64,000 nucleotides of DNA from Methylobacterium hispanicum (GTDB lineage: Bacteria; Pseudomonadota; Alphaproteobacteria; Rhizobiales; Beijerinckiaceae): positions 248,001 through 312,000 of the forward strand of contig NZ_BPQO01000002.1 in the NCBI RefSeq assembly GCF_022179285.1, written 5' to 3'. The position numbers and the translations under genes were made by a program. Below are positions 43,284 to 52,368 of this stretch, piece after piece (within the stretch, counting starts at the first letter, position 1; the number at the start of each line of letters is the position of its first letter). Under the pieces are notes generated by a model. The model was not told the DNA's origin and made no database searches. It saw only the letters and a list, made by a program, of their open reading frames with translations.

Positions 43284-44485
43284 AGCGCGACCGGAAGGCC
43301 GACGCCCTGGCGCGCGAACGTGCCATCGTCGCCCCCGACACGGACGATCCGGCAAACCAGGACCCGCGCCTCGTCAGCATCGCGGCCACGCTCGCGTTTT
43401 ACCTCGGCATCCTCGACCGGAAGGAGCAGGCCATCGAGGACCGCATCGGCGCGGGCGGCGGCGGGGGCCGGTCGGCGGGCGGGAACGCCGGACTGGCGGC
43501 CATCCACGTCGTGCACCTCCTCAGGCATTGGGACGGCAGGACGCTGGCCCAGGTCCGGGGGCAGACCTGCCGGGCGTACGTCACGGCACGAACCGGTGAG
43601 ACGCACAAGCCGCGCGGTTCCAAGGGGCCGGGCAAGCCGATCTCCGAACAGACCGCCCGTCGCGAACTCCAGACGCTGAGCGCGGCCATCGGCGCTTGGC
43701 ACAAGGAATTCACGCTCACGTCCAGGCCGGTCGTATCGATGCCTGAGGCCGGCCAAGCGCATCCGGATTGGCTAACCGAGCGCGAGTACGCCCGGCTCCT
43801 CCGCGTCGCCCAAGGCTGGCGCTGGGTGGCGTCAGACGTCTCGACCCGTTCGCCTGTGTGGGAGCGGGCAAACGACACCCCGTTCGTCGCGCAGTGGCGT
43901 GCGTCCGCCGGCGACGCCTACGTCGAAGACGACCACATGGAGCGGTTCCTTGAGATCGGCTTCGCGACCGGCACCCGCTCCGGAGCCATACTCGACACGC
44001 GCTGGGCACGGCACCGTGTCGATGGCCACATGGACCTGGCGGCACGGACGTACCACCGCTGCGGTCCGGACGCGCCGCCGTCGCGGAAGGGGCAGCCGCC
44101 CTGCCGCATCCCCGACCGGCTCCTGCCCCGGCTGAAGGAATGGCGCGAGACCGACAGGACGCGGCTCCCGGACAGCAGTCACGTCGTCCATGAACGGGGC
44201 GTGCCCATAGCGCGGGTCGACAAGGCGTTCGGGCGGCTTGCCGCGCTCGCCGGCCTGGACCGCCGCGACATCGACGGCGCCATGAGGGTCGGAAACCCGG
44301 ACCCGCGCGACGACCTTGGCATGCCGACGCCGCACATCCTCCGGCACACGCGAGCGACCCTCCTTCTCCAGGCGGGCGTGTCGCCCCGCGAGGTCGGCGA
44401 GTTCCTCGGCATGTCGACGAAGATGGTCGAGCGGGTCTACGGCCACCACCACGTCGAGTATCAGGCCCGCGCAGCGGCAGCCTGA
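43115..44485 (+). CDS. int: Tyrosine recombinase (integrase) of the tRNA-Val-associated element
   Basis: A protein of about 456 residues with an N-terminal Arm-type region (YEEDRKQWTIRDYDPATGKR), a core-binding helical domain and a C-terminal catalytic domain. The catalytic residues are visible: Arg in ATGTRSGAILDTRW, the H-x-x-R motif in HILRHTRATLLLQAGV, and the Tyr nucleophile in MVERVYGHH. GTG at 43115 follows AAGGA with good spacing; ATG at 43100 is an alternative. It ends about 430 bases before a partial tRNA-Val, the expected attachment site, so it probably catalysed the insertion. Confidence 0.88.
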   Translation: MARKREGASLLYEEDRKQWTIRDYDPATGKRVKIRLDRDRVRTRGEAEKAFALHIVERDRKADALARERAIVAPDTDDPANQDPRLVSIAATLAFYLGILDRKEQAIEDRIGAGGGGGRSAGGNAGLAAIHVVHLLRHWDGRTLAQVRGQTCRAYVTARTGETHKPRGSKGPGKPISEQTARRELQTLSAAIGAWHKEFTLTSRPVVSMPEAGQAHPDWLTEREYARLLRVAQGWRWVASDVSTRSPVWERANDTPFVAQWRASAGDAYVEDDHMERFLEIGFATGTRSGAILDTRWARHRVDGHMDLAARTYHRCGPDAPPSRKGQPPCRIPDRLLPRLKEWRETDRTRLPDSSHVVHERGVPIARVDKAFGRLAALAGLDRRDIDGAMRVGNPDPRDDLGMPTPHILRHTRATLLLQAGVSPREVGEFLGMSTKMVERVYGHHHVEYQARAAAA

Positions 44486-44488
44486 CCG

Positions 44489-44701
44489 TCAGTCCAGTTC
44501 GACCTCTACCTCCTCACCCTTAAGCTGCGCGGACAGGTGCTTCCGGAGCTCGTCCACGGAGTTCCAGTGCTGGCCGGCATCGACGCCCATCTGGTCCATT
44601 ACATCCACGTCGTTCTCGTCGGTCAGGTCGATGACTTGGAAGCCGCCTGCCCCTGAGCTCTCTCCCGTCTCGTGGTCAACATGGGCCGTGAATGTTCTCA
44701 T
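44489..44701 (-). CDS. Small acidic hypothetical protein
   Basis: A 70-residue acidic protein (MRTFTAHVDHETGES..., tail LKGEEVEVELD). ATG at 44701 has a strong ribosome site, GAGGAGG, 6 bases upstream. It is convergent with the integrase, ending 3 bases from it. The DLTDENDVDVMDQMG stretch is strongly negative, which would suit a DNA-mimic or anti-repressor role, but nothing proves that. It is probably the last gene of the element. Confidence 0.6.
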   Translation of the reverse strand: MRTFTAHVDHETGESSGAGGFQVIDLTDENDVDVMDQMGVDAGQHWNSVDELRKHLSAQLKGEEVEVELD

Positions 44702-44911
44702 GGTGTGCCTCCTCGGACCTGCATGAACAAGCGTCGGCGGGCCTATAGAGGAGAACCGCATCCGGGACCAGGGCGGGACCAGAACCGGGGTTTCGGGACC
44801 AAATGGGGCTTTACGGCGGTTGACGAGACTGCACTGGACTTCACGTCAAACCATTGATCCATTTGGATAAACCGTCTTTCTGCCTCGGAGCCGAGAAGCT
44901 CAGGGGTTACG

Positions 44912-44956
44912 TTGACATGGTAGGGGTCACAGGTTCGATCCCTGTCGCGCCCACCA
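44912..44956 (+). tRNA. 3' part of tRNA-Val(GAC): attachment-site remnant
   Basis: The 45 bases begin in an anticodon loop (TTGACAT, anticodon GAC). They continue through the anticodon stem 3' strand (GGTAG), variable loop, T-arm (ACAGG-TTCGATC-CCTGT), acceptor 3' strand (CGCGCCC) and ACCA. The matching 5' half (GGGCGCG acceptor strand, D-arm, CTACC) is not upstream. So this is a tRNA 3' end duplicated by integration, with crossover near the anticodon loop. The intact tRNA should mark the other end of the element. The rest of 44702-45183 shows no gene. Confidence 0.75.
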
Positions 44957-44986
44957 TCCTCAGCCTTGGCTAGGATCGGTGTTTCG

Positions 44987-45006
44987 AGGCCCCGGCAACG
45001 GGGCCT
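44987..45006 (+). terminator. Intrinsic terminator after the tRNA remnant
   Basis: AGGCCCCG-GCAA-CGGGGCCT is a perfect 8-bp stem with a 4-base loop, followed by TTCTCGTTT. It lies 30 bases after the ACCA and is probably the original terminator of the tRNA-Val gene, which marks sequence to the right as chromosomal backbone. Confidence 0.8.
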
Positions 45007-45183
45007 TTCTCGTTTCAGCGTCCGCATATCGGAAGTGATCCGGGCGCTCCGGCCCAGGCGATTTTTCGTCGATCGTCAGGGCTCAGGTGATCGAGATCGC
45101 CTGGAGGTCGGCGTTCCCTATGAAACGGATGCGGTGAGCGCGGCCCGCGGAAGGCGGCCCGGATCCGATGCCGGCCGTCCGCC

Positions 45184-45417
45184 TCAGTCGGGTATGGCGT
45201 AGCCGATGGCCGAAAAGGTCAGCGCCATCGCCGTGGCGCAGGCCGCGATCCGACCCAGCTCGCCGTGGGAGCGAGCCTCGGGGACGACGAACTCGTCCTG
45301 ATAGCGGGCGATCATGGTCTCGACGGACGGGAATGCCCGGAGGGCCAACCGGATCCAGAGCACGAGCGCGGCCAGCCCCATGAGCAGGCCGCCGTAGGTG
45401 AAGCCTTCGTCCAGCAC
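45184..45417 (-). CDS. Small membrane protein of unknown function
   Basis: A reading of about 77 residues with two hydrophobic segments (GGLLMGLAALVLWIRLAL and IAACATAMALTFSAIGYAI) around a polar loop with MIARYQDEFVVPEARS. The start is uncertain: GTG 45417 (VLDEGFTYGG) fits the apparent protein start, while the frame stays open further upstream with Gly/Arg-rich sequence that looks non-coding. No family recognised. Confidence 0.5.
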   Translation of the reverse strand: MLDEGFTYGGLLMGLAALVLWIRLALRAFPSVETMIARYQDEFVVPEARSHGELGRIAACATAMALTFSAIGYAIPD

Positions 45418-45728
45418 ACGCGTTCCCGCTGCCAGACCCCCTTGCGCGGATCCTAGGCGGAGCGGGCCGGCGCCCGCAAGGCCGGGACGGGCCCGGCCAG
45501 AGGGGCCGCGTCCGGCATGTGCGCTTCCGCGCATGGTCGGCACGCGGCGGGCGCAGGGCAGCCTTCTCCGCGGGGCGCTTCCGGGCGGCCGCGGGCGGCT
45601 TACCTGACGGGCGCCGTGGGACGACGGTCTTCGTATCCGATCCCGCGGCTCCCCCGCGCCGCGCGTCGGAGGTCGGCCATCGCCGCCGCGGTCCCTCCGG
45701 CACAGCCTCAGCAGACGGAGCTTCGCAG

Positions 45729-45986
45729 ATGCGGACCTACACGCTCGCCATCGCCGACGACGTCCTCTTCGTGTGCCTGCCCGACGAGGCGGACATCGCG
45801 GGTGCCATCCGGGACACCACCTGCACCGCCTACGGGCACGGGATCGAGCTGGAGATCAGCCGCGGCGCGATCCTCACCGACCGGCCGGATCCGGAGGATC
45901 AGGTGATCTGGAGCGACGGGCCCGACGGCGAACTGACCGACGCGGAGGGCCGCGCCTTCCGCTACGCCGTGCGCCGCAGGTCCTGA
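45729..45986 (+). CDS. Hypothetical small protein convergent with recD
   Basis: An 85-residue soluble protein (MRTYTLAIADDVLFVCLPDE...). It looks like an alternating beta/alpha small domain with an acidic bias and no recognised family. The ATG at 45729 has GGAG 9 bases upstream. Its last 25 bases overlap the 3' end of the recD2 gene on the other strand. Confidence 0.55.
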   Translation: MRTYTLAIADDVLFVCLPDEADIAGAIRDTTCTAYGHGIELEISRGAILTDRPDPEDQVIWSDGPDGELTDAEGRAFRYAVRRRS

Positions 45987-48187
45987 GGCGCCGCGGCGCC
46001 GAGCCACTCGGCGAGCTTCGTGTAGCGGCGCCGGTGGCCGCCGCGCACCGCCATGGCGATCGCCCGGCGCTGGCCTACCAGTACGACGAGCTGCCGCCCC
46101 CGCGTCACGCCCGTATAGAGCAGGTTGCGCGCCAGCATCGCGTAGTGCTGCGTCACGAGCGGGATCACCACCGCCGGGTACTCGGAGCCCTGGCTCTTGT
46201 GGATCGTGGTGGCGAAGGCCGGCACCAACGTGTCGAGTTCGCCGAACGGATAGCTCACTTCCCGGCCCTCGAAACCCACCACAACGGCGCCCTCCTCGTC
46301 GTCGATGCGCAGGATCCGGCCGAGATCGCCGTTGAAGACCTCGCGGTCGTAGTCGTTCTGCGTCTCCATCACCCGGTCGCCGGGCGCGAAGCGCCAGCCG
46401 AAGCGCTGCACCTCGGCCGGCGGATCCGGGTTCAGCACCCGCTGCAGCACGATGTTGAGGTTGCGTGCGCCCATCGCGCCGCGCTGCATCGGCGTCAGCA
46501 CTTGCACGTCGCGGGACGGGTCGAGGCCGAAGGCGCGCGGGATGCGCCGGGTCACCACCTCGATCAGGCGCTCGACCCCCGCCTCCGGATCCTCGATCTC
46601 GACGACGTGGAAGTCGGCCCGCTCGCCGGCACGCGGCCGCTCCGGCATCCGGCCGGCATTGATCCGGTGGGCGTTGACCACGATCCGGCTCTCGGCCGCC
46701 TGCCGGAACACCTCCGTCAACCGCGCCACCGGCACGGCGCCCGAGGCGATCACGTCGGCGAGGACCTGGCCGGGGCCGACCGAGGGAAGTTGGTCGACGT
46801 CGCCGACGAGGAGCAGGCCGGCCTGCTCCGGAACCGCCTTCAGCAGCGCGTGCATCAGGGGGACGTCGATCATCGAGCACTCGTCGAGGACGAGGAGATC
46901 GCAGGAGAGGGGATTCGTCTCGGTGCGGGCGAAGCCGCCGTGGCGGGGGTCGAACTCCAGCAGGCGGTGGATGGTGCGCGCCTCGAGGCCCGTCTGCTCG
47001 CTCATCCGCTTGGCCGCCCGGCCGGTCGGGGCCGCCAGCAGGACGCGCACGCCCTTGGCCGCGAGGATGCGCAGCACGGTATCGAGCGTGCTCGTCTTGC
47101 CGACCCCCGGGCCGCCGGTCATCACGGCGATCTTGGCAGCGAGCAGCAGGCGCACGGCCTCGCCCTGCGAGGGCGAGAGCGTCTTGCCCGTGCGCGCCTC
47201 GGCCCAGGGCAGGGCCCGCGCGAGGTCGATCGCCGGCCAGGGCGGCGCGCCGGCCGCCCGGCGGACGAGGCGCTCGGCGACGCCCCGTTCGGCGGCGTGG
47301 AGGCCCTTCAGGAAGATGCAGGGCGCGCCCGCGACCGTGTCGGCGACCACGTCCTCGGCGCGGGCCAGCGCCTCGAAGATCGCCGCGCGCACGAGCGGGG
47401 CCCCCACCTCCAAGAGCGTCCCGGCGCGGTCCGTGAGATGGTCGAGCGGCAGCGCGCAATGCCCCTCGTCCATCGCGGTCTGGAGCGCGAAGGCGACACC
47501 CGCGCGCAGGCGCTGCGGGGCGTCGGCCGCGAGCCCGAGCTTTTTTGCAATAGCGTCGGCCGTGCGGAAGCCGATACCGCGCACCTCCCGCGCGAGGCGG
47601 TACGGGTCCTCGCTCATCACCGCGACCGACTCGTGGCCGTAGGTCTTGAAGATGCGCACCGCCCGGGCCGTGCCGACGCCGTGGGCGTGCAGGAACAGCA
47701 TGATCTCGCGCACCGCCCGCTGCTCGGCCCAGCTTGCGACGATGCGGGCGGCGCGCGTGCGGCCGATGCCGCCGATCTCGGTGAGCCGGTTCGGCTCGGC
47801 CTCAATGATCTCGAAGGTGCGCTCGCCGAAGGCCGCGACGATGCGCCGGGCCATGGCGGGCCCGATGCCGCGCATCTGACCCGAGGCGAGATAGCGCTCG
47901 ATCCCCTCCGGTCCGGTCGGCGGCGTGACCTTGAGGGTGTCGGCCCGGAACTGCAGGCCGTGCTGGCGGTCGGAGAACCACGTGCCCGTGGCGGTGATCC
48001 ACTCGCCGGCCGCGACCGCGGGCGCGTGGCCGACCACCGGAACGAGCTCGCGCCGCCCCCTGGCCTGCACCTTCAACACGCAGAAGCCGGTCTCCGGGCT
48101 GTGGAAGGTGACGCGCTCGATCGTGCCGGCCAGCGCCTCGACGGGCGTACCGCGCTCCACGCTCTGCGGTCTCACCCGCTGCTCCAT
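45962..48187 (-). CDS. recD2: ATP-dependent RecD2-like DNA helicase
   Basis: A 741-residue superfamily 1B helicase acting 5' to 3'. The N-terminal part has an OB-like strand region (FHSPETGFCVLKVQARGRR) and helix-hairpin-helix repeats (GIGPAMARRIVAAFG, EIGGIGRTRAARIVASW). This identifies RecD2 rather than the RecBCD RecD. Motor motifs: Walker A GGPGVGKTST, LLVLDECSMIDV (motif II), LLVGDVDQLPSVGPG (motif III) and the C-terminal TIHKSQGSEYPAVVIPL and LLYTGVTRGRQLVVL. ATG at 48187 (MEQRVRPQS) is chosen; an in-frame start 18 codons earlier lacks family similarity. It likely acts in repair without RecBC. Confidence 0.9.
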   Translation of the reverse strand: MEQRVRPQSVERGTPVEALAGTIERVTFHSPETGFCVLKVQARGRRELVPVVGHAPAVAAGEWITATGTWFSDRQHGLQFRADTLKVTPPTGPEGIERYLASGQMRGIGPAMARRIVAAFGERTFEIIEAEPNRLTEIGGIGRTRAARIVASWAEQRAVREIMLFLHAHGVGTARAVRIFKTYGHESVAVMSEDPYRLAREVRGIGFRTADAIAKKLGLAADAPQRLRAGVAFALQTAMDEGHCALPLDHLTDRAGTLLEVGAPLVRAAIFEALARAEDVVADTVAGAPCIFLKGLHAAERGVAERLVRRAAGAPPWPAIDLARALPWAEARTGKTLSPSQGEAVRLLLAAKIAVMTGGPGVGKTSTLDTVLRILAAKGVRVLLAAPTGRAAKRMSEQTGLEARTIHRLLEFDPRHGGFARTETNPLSCDLLVLDECSMIDVPLMHALLKAVPEQAGLLLVGDVDQLPSVGPGQVLADVIASGAVPVARLTEVFRQAAESRIVVNAHRINAGRMPERPRAGERADFHVVEIEDPEAGVERLIEVVTRRIPRAFGLDPSRDVQVLTPMQRGAMGARNLNIVLQRVLNPDPPAEVQRFGWRFAPGDRVMETQNDYDREVFNGDLGRILRIDDEEGAVVVGFEGREVSYPFGELDTLVPAFATTIHKSQGSEYPAVVIPLVTQHYAMLARNLLYTGVTRGRQLVVLVGQRRAIAMAVRGGHRRRYTKLAEWLGAAAPQDLRRTA

Positions 48188-48342
48188 ACGCCGCACGCTC
48201 GCTCGGGCCGCCTGGGTCGGGCCGGAGCACCCTAGCGCCACCCGGCGGTACCCGTGATTCGCGCCGCCCGCCCGTTCCAGGAAGATCGGGACGAGCGGTG
48301 CCGACGGGAAGGCGGCAGATCGTCCGACCGGGCCGGATCCGC

Positions 48343-48828
48343 CTAGCGGTCGTCGTAGAGGTCGTAGGGGTCGAGCGCGGTGCGCAGATTCCGTGCCTGC
48401 GGGTCGGCGATCAGGGCGAGTTGCCGGTCGAGACCGCGCAGGAAGGCCTCGCGGCCGTCCTGAAGGTCGCGGCCGAGCCCAGAGAAGCGCTCCTCCGGCT
48501 CGACATGGGCCGGGTTCGTCGTCACGACGAAGCCGATCCCGCAGCTCGGCAGGGCCTGGATCCCGGGCGGGCGCAGCCAGTAGCAGATCCGGACCCGGGT
48601 GAAGTCTTCGCCCACGCGACGCTCGGCCCGGATGTCGGCGACCCGGAAGCTCTCGGGCCGCATGCGCGCCGCGTAGGCCAGGGTCTGCGCCACGGTGACG
48701 AAGCCGTTGGTCTGGTGCTCGCGCACCAGACGCACCGCCTCGGCAGGGGAGGGCAGGGCCGGTTGCGCCGCGGCCCCGGAGGCGCAGAGCAAGACCGCCG
48801 GGAGGGCGGCAACAGCGATGCGGAGCAC
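48343..48828 (-). CDS. Exported hypothetical protein
   Basis: The 161-residue protein has a signal peptide (VLRIAVAALPAVLLCASGAA, cleavage near AAAQP) and a mature domain of about 140 residues with two cysteines (RICYWLRPP and LPSCGIGFVV), which could pair. GTG at 48828 has GGAG 10 bases upstream. The mature part has no recognised family. It is on the same strand as, and downstream of, the SCO1/PCuAC pair after a 97-base gap. Confidence 0.6.
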   Translation of the reverse strand: MLRIAVAALPAVLLCASGAAAQPALPSPAEAVRLVREHQTNGFVTVAQTLAYAARMRPESFRVADIRAERRVGEDFTRVRICYWLRPPGIQALPSCGIGFVVTTNPAHVEPEERFSGLGRDLQDGREAFLRGLDRQLALIADPQARNLRTALDPYDLYDDR

Positions 48829-48925
48829 GGCTTCGGATCTCCGGGGACGGGCCGCCCGCACTCTAGGCGAGCGGTCCCTGCTGTCGAGGCCGATTCTCGT
48901 CCGCACGCCGCCCGGCCAGACCGGG

Positions 48926-49528
48926 TCAGAGCACGGCGCGGATCTGCTTCAGGGCGAGATCCTGCCCGGCCGCGAGATCGAGCGGGCCGACGAAGCGGCC
49001 CGCGGCATCCATCAGGTAGAGCATTGCGGTGTGCTCGAAGGTGTAGTCGCCGTCCTTCAGGGGCACCTTGCGCACCTCGGCACGGAAGGCCCGCTCGACT
49101 TGACCGACCTCCTCGGGCGTGCCGGTCAGGCCCGTGATGCGGTCGCTGAACGAGGCCATGTAGTCGCGCATCACCGCGACCGTATCCCGCTCGGGGTCCA
49201 CCGTGACGTAGTAGACGCCGATGTCGCGACCCTCCTGGTGCAGGGCCTCGATCAGGTTGGTGAGGTCGGCCAGCACCGTCGGGCAGACGTTCGGACATTG
49301 CGTGAAACCGAAGCCGACGAGGTAGGGCTTGCCCACCAGCGTCGCGGAATCGAGCACCCCGCCCTTGCTCGATTGCAGCCGGAACGGTCCGCCGACCACC
49401 GACATGGCCGGCCGTGCCGGACCGCCCGGCAGCAGCGCCACGGTGGTCCCGACGATCGCCGCGAGGCCGAGGCCGAGCAGGCCGAAGGTGAGCAGGACGC
49501 TGCGGCGCGAGGCCCGCTCAGTGGGCAT
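48926..49528 (-). CDS. SCO1/SenC/PrrC-family copper chaperone
   Basis: The 200-residue protein has one N-terminal membrane anchor (about 11-33) and a thioredoxin-fold SCO domain with the copper motif FTQCPNVCPTVL (CxxxC) near residue 78 and the distal copper His in FEHTAMLYLMD near 166. SCO proteins deliver copper to or reduce the CuA site of cytochrome oxidase. It overlaps the PCuAC gene by 11 bases; these two families often work together in CuA loading. Confidence 0.9.
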   Translation of the reverse strand: MPTERASRRSVLLTFGLLGLGLAAIVGTTVALLPGGPARPAMSVVGGPFRLQSSKGGVLDSATLVGKPYLVGFGFTQCPNVCPTVLADLTNLIEALHQEGRDIGVYYVTVDPERDTVAVMRDYMASFSDRITGLTGTPEEVGQVERAFRAEVRKVPLKDGDYTFEHTAMLYLMDAAGRFVGPLDLAAGQDLALKQIRAVL

Positions 49529-50063
49529 GCTTGTGGCCGGAATGATCGTGCCCGGCCTCGGCCCCGCCCTCCGCCGGCGCCTTGGCGGCGATGCTCTCCA
49601 CCGCGAACTCGACCGGCACGGTGCCGGCCTTCTCGAAGACCAGGGTGCCCTTGATTCGCGCGCCCTGCTTCAGCTGGGTCTTCAAGTCCAGGAACATCAT
49701 GTGGTTGCCGCCGGGGGCGAGCTTGATCGTCTCCCCGGGGGCGATCGCGACCCCGCCCTCGATCGGGGCCATCTTCATCACGTCTCCCTGCATCGACATG
49801 CTGTGCAGCTCGGTCCGCCCGGCCTCGTCGAGCGAGCCGCCGACGAGCCGGTCCGGCTCGGCGCCCGTGTTGGTCACGGTGACGTAGCCGCCCGCGACCT
49901 TGGCGCCCCCGGGCGTCGCGCGCGACCAGGGGTGGCCGATCTTCAGGCTGCCGGCCGTGTAGTCGTGCGCGGCGGCGAGCCCGGACGAGCCGGCGAGCAC
50001 CAGCCCGGCGAGGGCGAGCGCGCGCAGGAGCGGGAAGCGGGCGTCCGGCGGGATGCGGGTCAT
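49518..50063 (-). CDS. PCuAC-type periplasmic copper chaperone
   Basis: The 181-residue protein has a signal peptide (about 1-32, ending LAAAHD) and a copper-binding domain with the family pattern H(M)x10MxxHxM. Here it is ELHSMSMQGDVMKM near residue 90, with GGNHMMFLDLK near 120. The C-terminal tail is His-rich (HDHSGHKHAH), an extra metal-binding site. It is encoded first in the operon with the SCO1 protein and probably hands Cu(I) to it for cytochrome oxidase assembly. Confidence 0.9.
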   Translation of the reverse strand: MTRIPPDARFPLLRALALAGLVLAGSSGLAAAHDYTAGSLKIGHPWSRATPGGAKVAGGYVTVTNTGAEPDRLVGGSLDEAGRTELHSMSMQGDVMKMAPIEGGVAIAPGETIKLAPGGNHMMFLDLKTQLKQGARIKGTLVFEKAGTVPVEFAVESIAAKAPAEGGAEAGHDHSGHKHAH

Positions 50064-50259
50064 CGCGAGGTCTCCTGGGACGGTCTTCGGGACGGTTGCA
50101 GGCGGCGCCTGGTTCGGCGCCGCCCAGCGCGTAGCGCTCCGTCGCCCGGCCGGGAAGCCCCCGCGGACCCGGTCGGGGGCGACATGATGACAGTCCGCCG
50201 GCGCTCCCGGCCGGGCGTAGGGCCGGTCCTTCCGTTTCCTTGCGTCCGCGGAACGGCGA

Positions 50260-52236
50260 TCAGGCCGCGCTCGCCTGCAGGTCCGCCATCATTCGCAGTG
50301 TCGCCTCCGCCGGGGCGGGGCGACCGAGGTGGTAGCCCTGCATGAAGCGGCAGCCCATCGCTTCGAGCGTGGCGCGGTCCTCGGCGGTCTCCACGCCCTC
50401 GGCGACCACGTCGAGGCCGAGCGCGCGGCCGAGGCCGAGCACTGCCTGGACCAGCCCGCGCTTGTCGTCCACGGCGGTGAGGCCGGTGACGAGGCTGCGG
50501 TCGATCTTGATCCGGTCGGCCCGCAGGGCGCGCAGTGAGGCGAGGGCGGAGTAGCCCACCCCGAAATCGTCGAGCGCGAGGCGGATCCCGGCCTGCGACA
50601 GGGCGGCGATCTTGCCCTGCGTGGCCTCGATATCGAGCGCTGTCTCCTCGGTGATCTCGATTTCCAGCATCGGCAGGGGCAGACCGAGGGCCCGCAGCCG
50701 CCCGAGGACGATCTCGTCCACGGCGATCTGCGCCATCTCCCGGGGCGAGACGTTCATCGCCACGCGCACGTCGCCGAGCCCGCGCGCGCGCAGGGTCAGC
50801 ATCATCGTGCAGACCTGCTCGAGGATGAAGCGCAGGAGCGATTCCGTGAGGCCGGCCGCGGAGGCGGCCGCGATCAGGTCGCCCGGCGGGATCCAGCCGT
50901 GCACCGGATGGTGCCAGCGCACCAGCGCCTCGAGGCCGGCCACCTCGCGCCCCGCCTGCCCGAAGATCGGCTGGAACCACACCGCGAGGGTCCCCTCGGC
51001 CAGGGCCCGGGATAGGTCGCGCTCGCAGTCGCGCCGCATCTCCAGGCTGCGCAGCAGGCCCTCGTCGAAGACGCGGAAGCGGTTCCGGCCCACGGCCTTG
51101 GCGGCGTAGAGCGCCTGGTCGGCGCGGGTGAGCAGGTCGGTCAGGCTGTCGGCCGGGAGCCGGCAGATACCGACGCTCATGCCGAGGCGGCCAGCGTCGA
51201 AGCCGTCGAACGGCTCGGCGACACGCCCGATCAGGCGCTCGGCGAGCCGTTCGGGCGGGCAGTCCGCGGCCGCCGGATCGTACAGGAGAGCGAACTCGTC
51301 GCCGCCGAGGCGGGCGGCCCGGCAGCCCGGGGGGATGCTCTCGGCAAGGCGCCGGGCCACCTCCGTGAGCAGGCGGTCCCCGACAGTGTGGCCATAGATG
51401 TCGTTGACCGACTTGAAGCCGTCGAGGTCGAGCAGCATCAGGCAGGTCTGTCCGGCGAGCCGCCCGTGCGCCGCCTGCGCGAAGCCGGCGCGGTTGAGGA
51501 GACCAGTCAGGGCGTCGTGGGTCGCGCGCAGCCGCATCTCCTCGGCCAGGGCGCGCGCGCTGGCGTGCGCCGCCTCATGCGCCGCGGCGAGTGCCGTCGC
51601 CTCGTGCTTCAGGCGGCTGGTGTCGCGGAAGCCGGCCTCGGAGGCGGCGCAGCTCCGGGCGAGGGCCAGGAGGTAGAGCACGACCGTCGCGGCAAGGCAG
51701 GTGCGGTCGAACCCGCCCGCGTAGGCTAGGCAGCCCGCCGCGGAGAGAAGCGGCGGCGTGATGAAGCAGACCGGAATGCGGGCGAAGGCCGTGCCGTGAG
51801 TGACCGCCCCCGCGGTAATGCCGCAGGTGACGGTGAGGTAGAAGAGCGTCTGGTCCGACGTGTAGCCCGCGCAGAGAAGCGGCAGGAAGGCCCAGACCGT
51901 GCCGGACAGGAGCGCGGCGAGCCAGCACAGGCGCAGGCGCCGGTCGATCGACCGGGCGGCGGCGGCGGCCCGCTCCGGTGGCATCGCGGGCGTCGGCACG
52001 AGGCCGAGGCACGGGGCCCGGCAGAGGCCGACGCGCAGGAGGTTGGCGGCGGTCGAGGCGGCGAACCAGATCAGGCCGGCCAGCGCCTCGCCCGCATGCG
52101 CCGCCACGAGCGCTCCGGCCAGGCCAAGCAGCGCGTTCACCGGGATCGCGCGCAGGACGCTCCGGCGAACGGCGTCGAGCTGATCGCGCCGGATCAGCCA
52201 GTCCCGTTGCGGCTCGACGCGACCCAGGACGCGCAT
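50260..52236 (-). CDS. Membrane GGDEF-EAL cyclic-di-GMP protein
   Basis: A 658-residue protein with an N-terminal membrane region of about five to six helices (about 25-205), a GGDEF domain (about 235-395) with an intact RLGGDEFALL site, and an EAL domain (about 405-655) with EALVRWHHP and DDFGVGYSAL. Both catalytic motifs look complete, so it could make or break c-di-GMP depending on signals sensed by the membrane part. ATG at 52236 is preceded by GGGGGAG. It stands alone. Confidence 0.9.
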   Translation of the reverse strand: MRVLGRVEPQRDWLIRRDQLDAVRRSVLRAIPVNALLGLAGALVAAHAGEALAGLIWFAASTAANLLRVGLCRAPCLGLVPTPAMPPERAAAAARSIDRRLRLCWLAALLSGTVWAFLPLLCAGYTSDQTLFYLTVTCGITAGAVTHGTAFARIPVCFITPPLLSAAGCLAYAGGFDRTCLAATVVLYLLALARSCAASEAGFRDTSRLKHEATALAAAHEAAHASARALAEEMRLRATHDALTGLLNRAGFAQAAHGRLAGQTCLMLLDLDGFKSVNDIYGHTVGDRLLTEVARRLAESIPPGCRAARLGGDEFALLYDPAAADCPPERLAERLIGRVAEPFDGFDAGRLGMSVGICRLPADSLTDLLTRADQALYAAKAVGRNRFRVFDEGLLRSLEMRRDCERDLSRALAEGTLAVWFQPIFGQAGREVAGLEALVRWHHPVHGWIPPGDLIAAASAAGLTESLLRFILEQVCTMMLTLRARGLGDVRVAMNVSPREMAQIAVDEIVLGRLRALGLPLPMLEIEITEETALDIEATQGKIAALSQAGIRLALDDFGVGYSALASLRALRADRIKIDRSLVTGLTAVDDKRGLVQAVLGLGRALGLDVVAEGVETAEDRATLEAMGCRFMQGYHLGRPAPAEATLRMMADLQASAA

Positions 52237-52368
52237 CCGACCCAACACTCCCCCACGACACCCCGGAGACGGTGGTAGACCATATGCATATGCGGGAAGC
52301 GGAAACGGAACGTTGATGCGGCGCCGGGCCGGCCCGGACTGGGGCGATCCTGGAGCCGCGCACGCGAA

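Noticed and set aside
44743-45027. Minus-strand reading frame containing GRDRDRTCDPYHVN
   Set aside because: This is the well-known false protein produced by translating a tRNA and its flank; it covers the tRNA-Val remnant and terminator.
45773-48235. 820-codon plus-strand open frame opposite recD2
   Set aside because: It is antisense to complete RecD2 helicase motifs and is His/Arg/Gly-rich without any family pattern.
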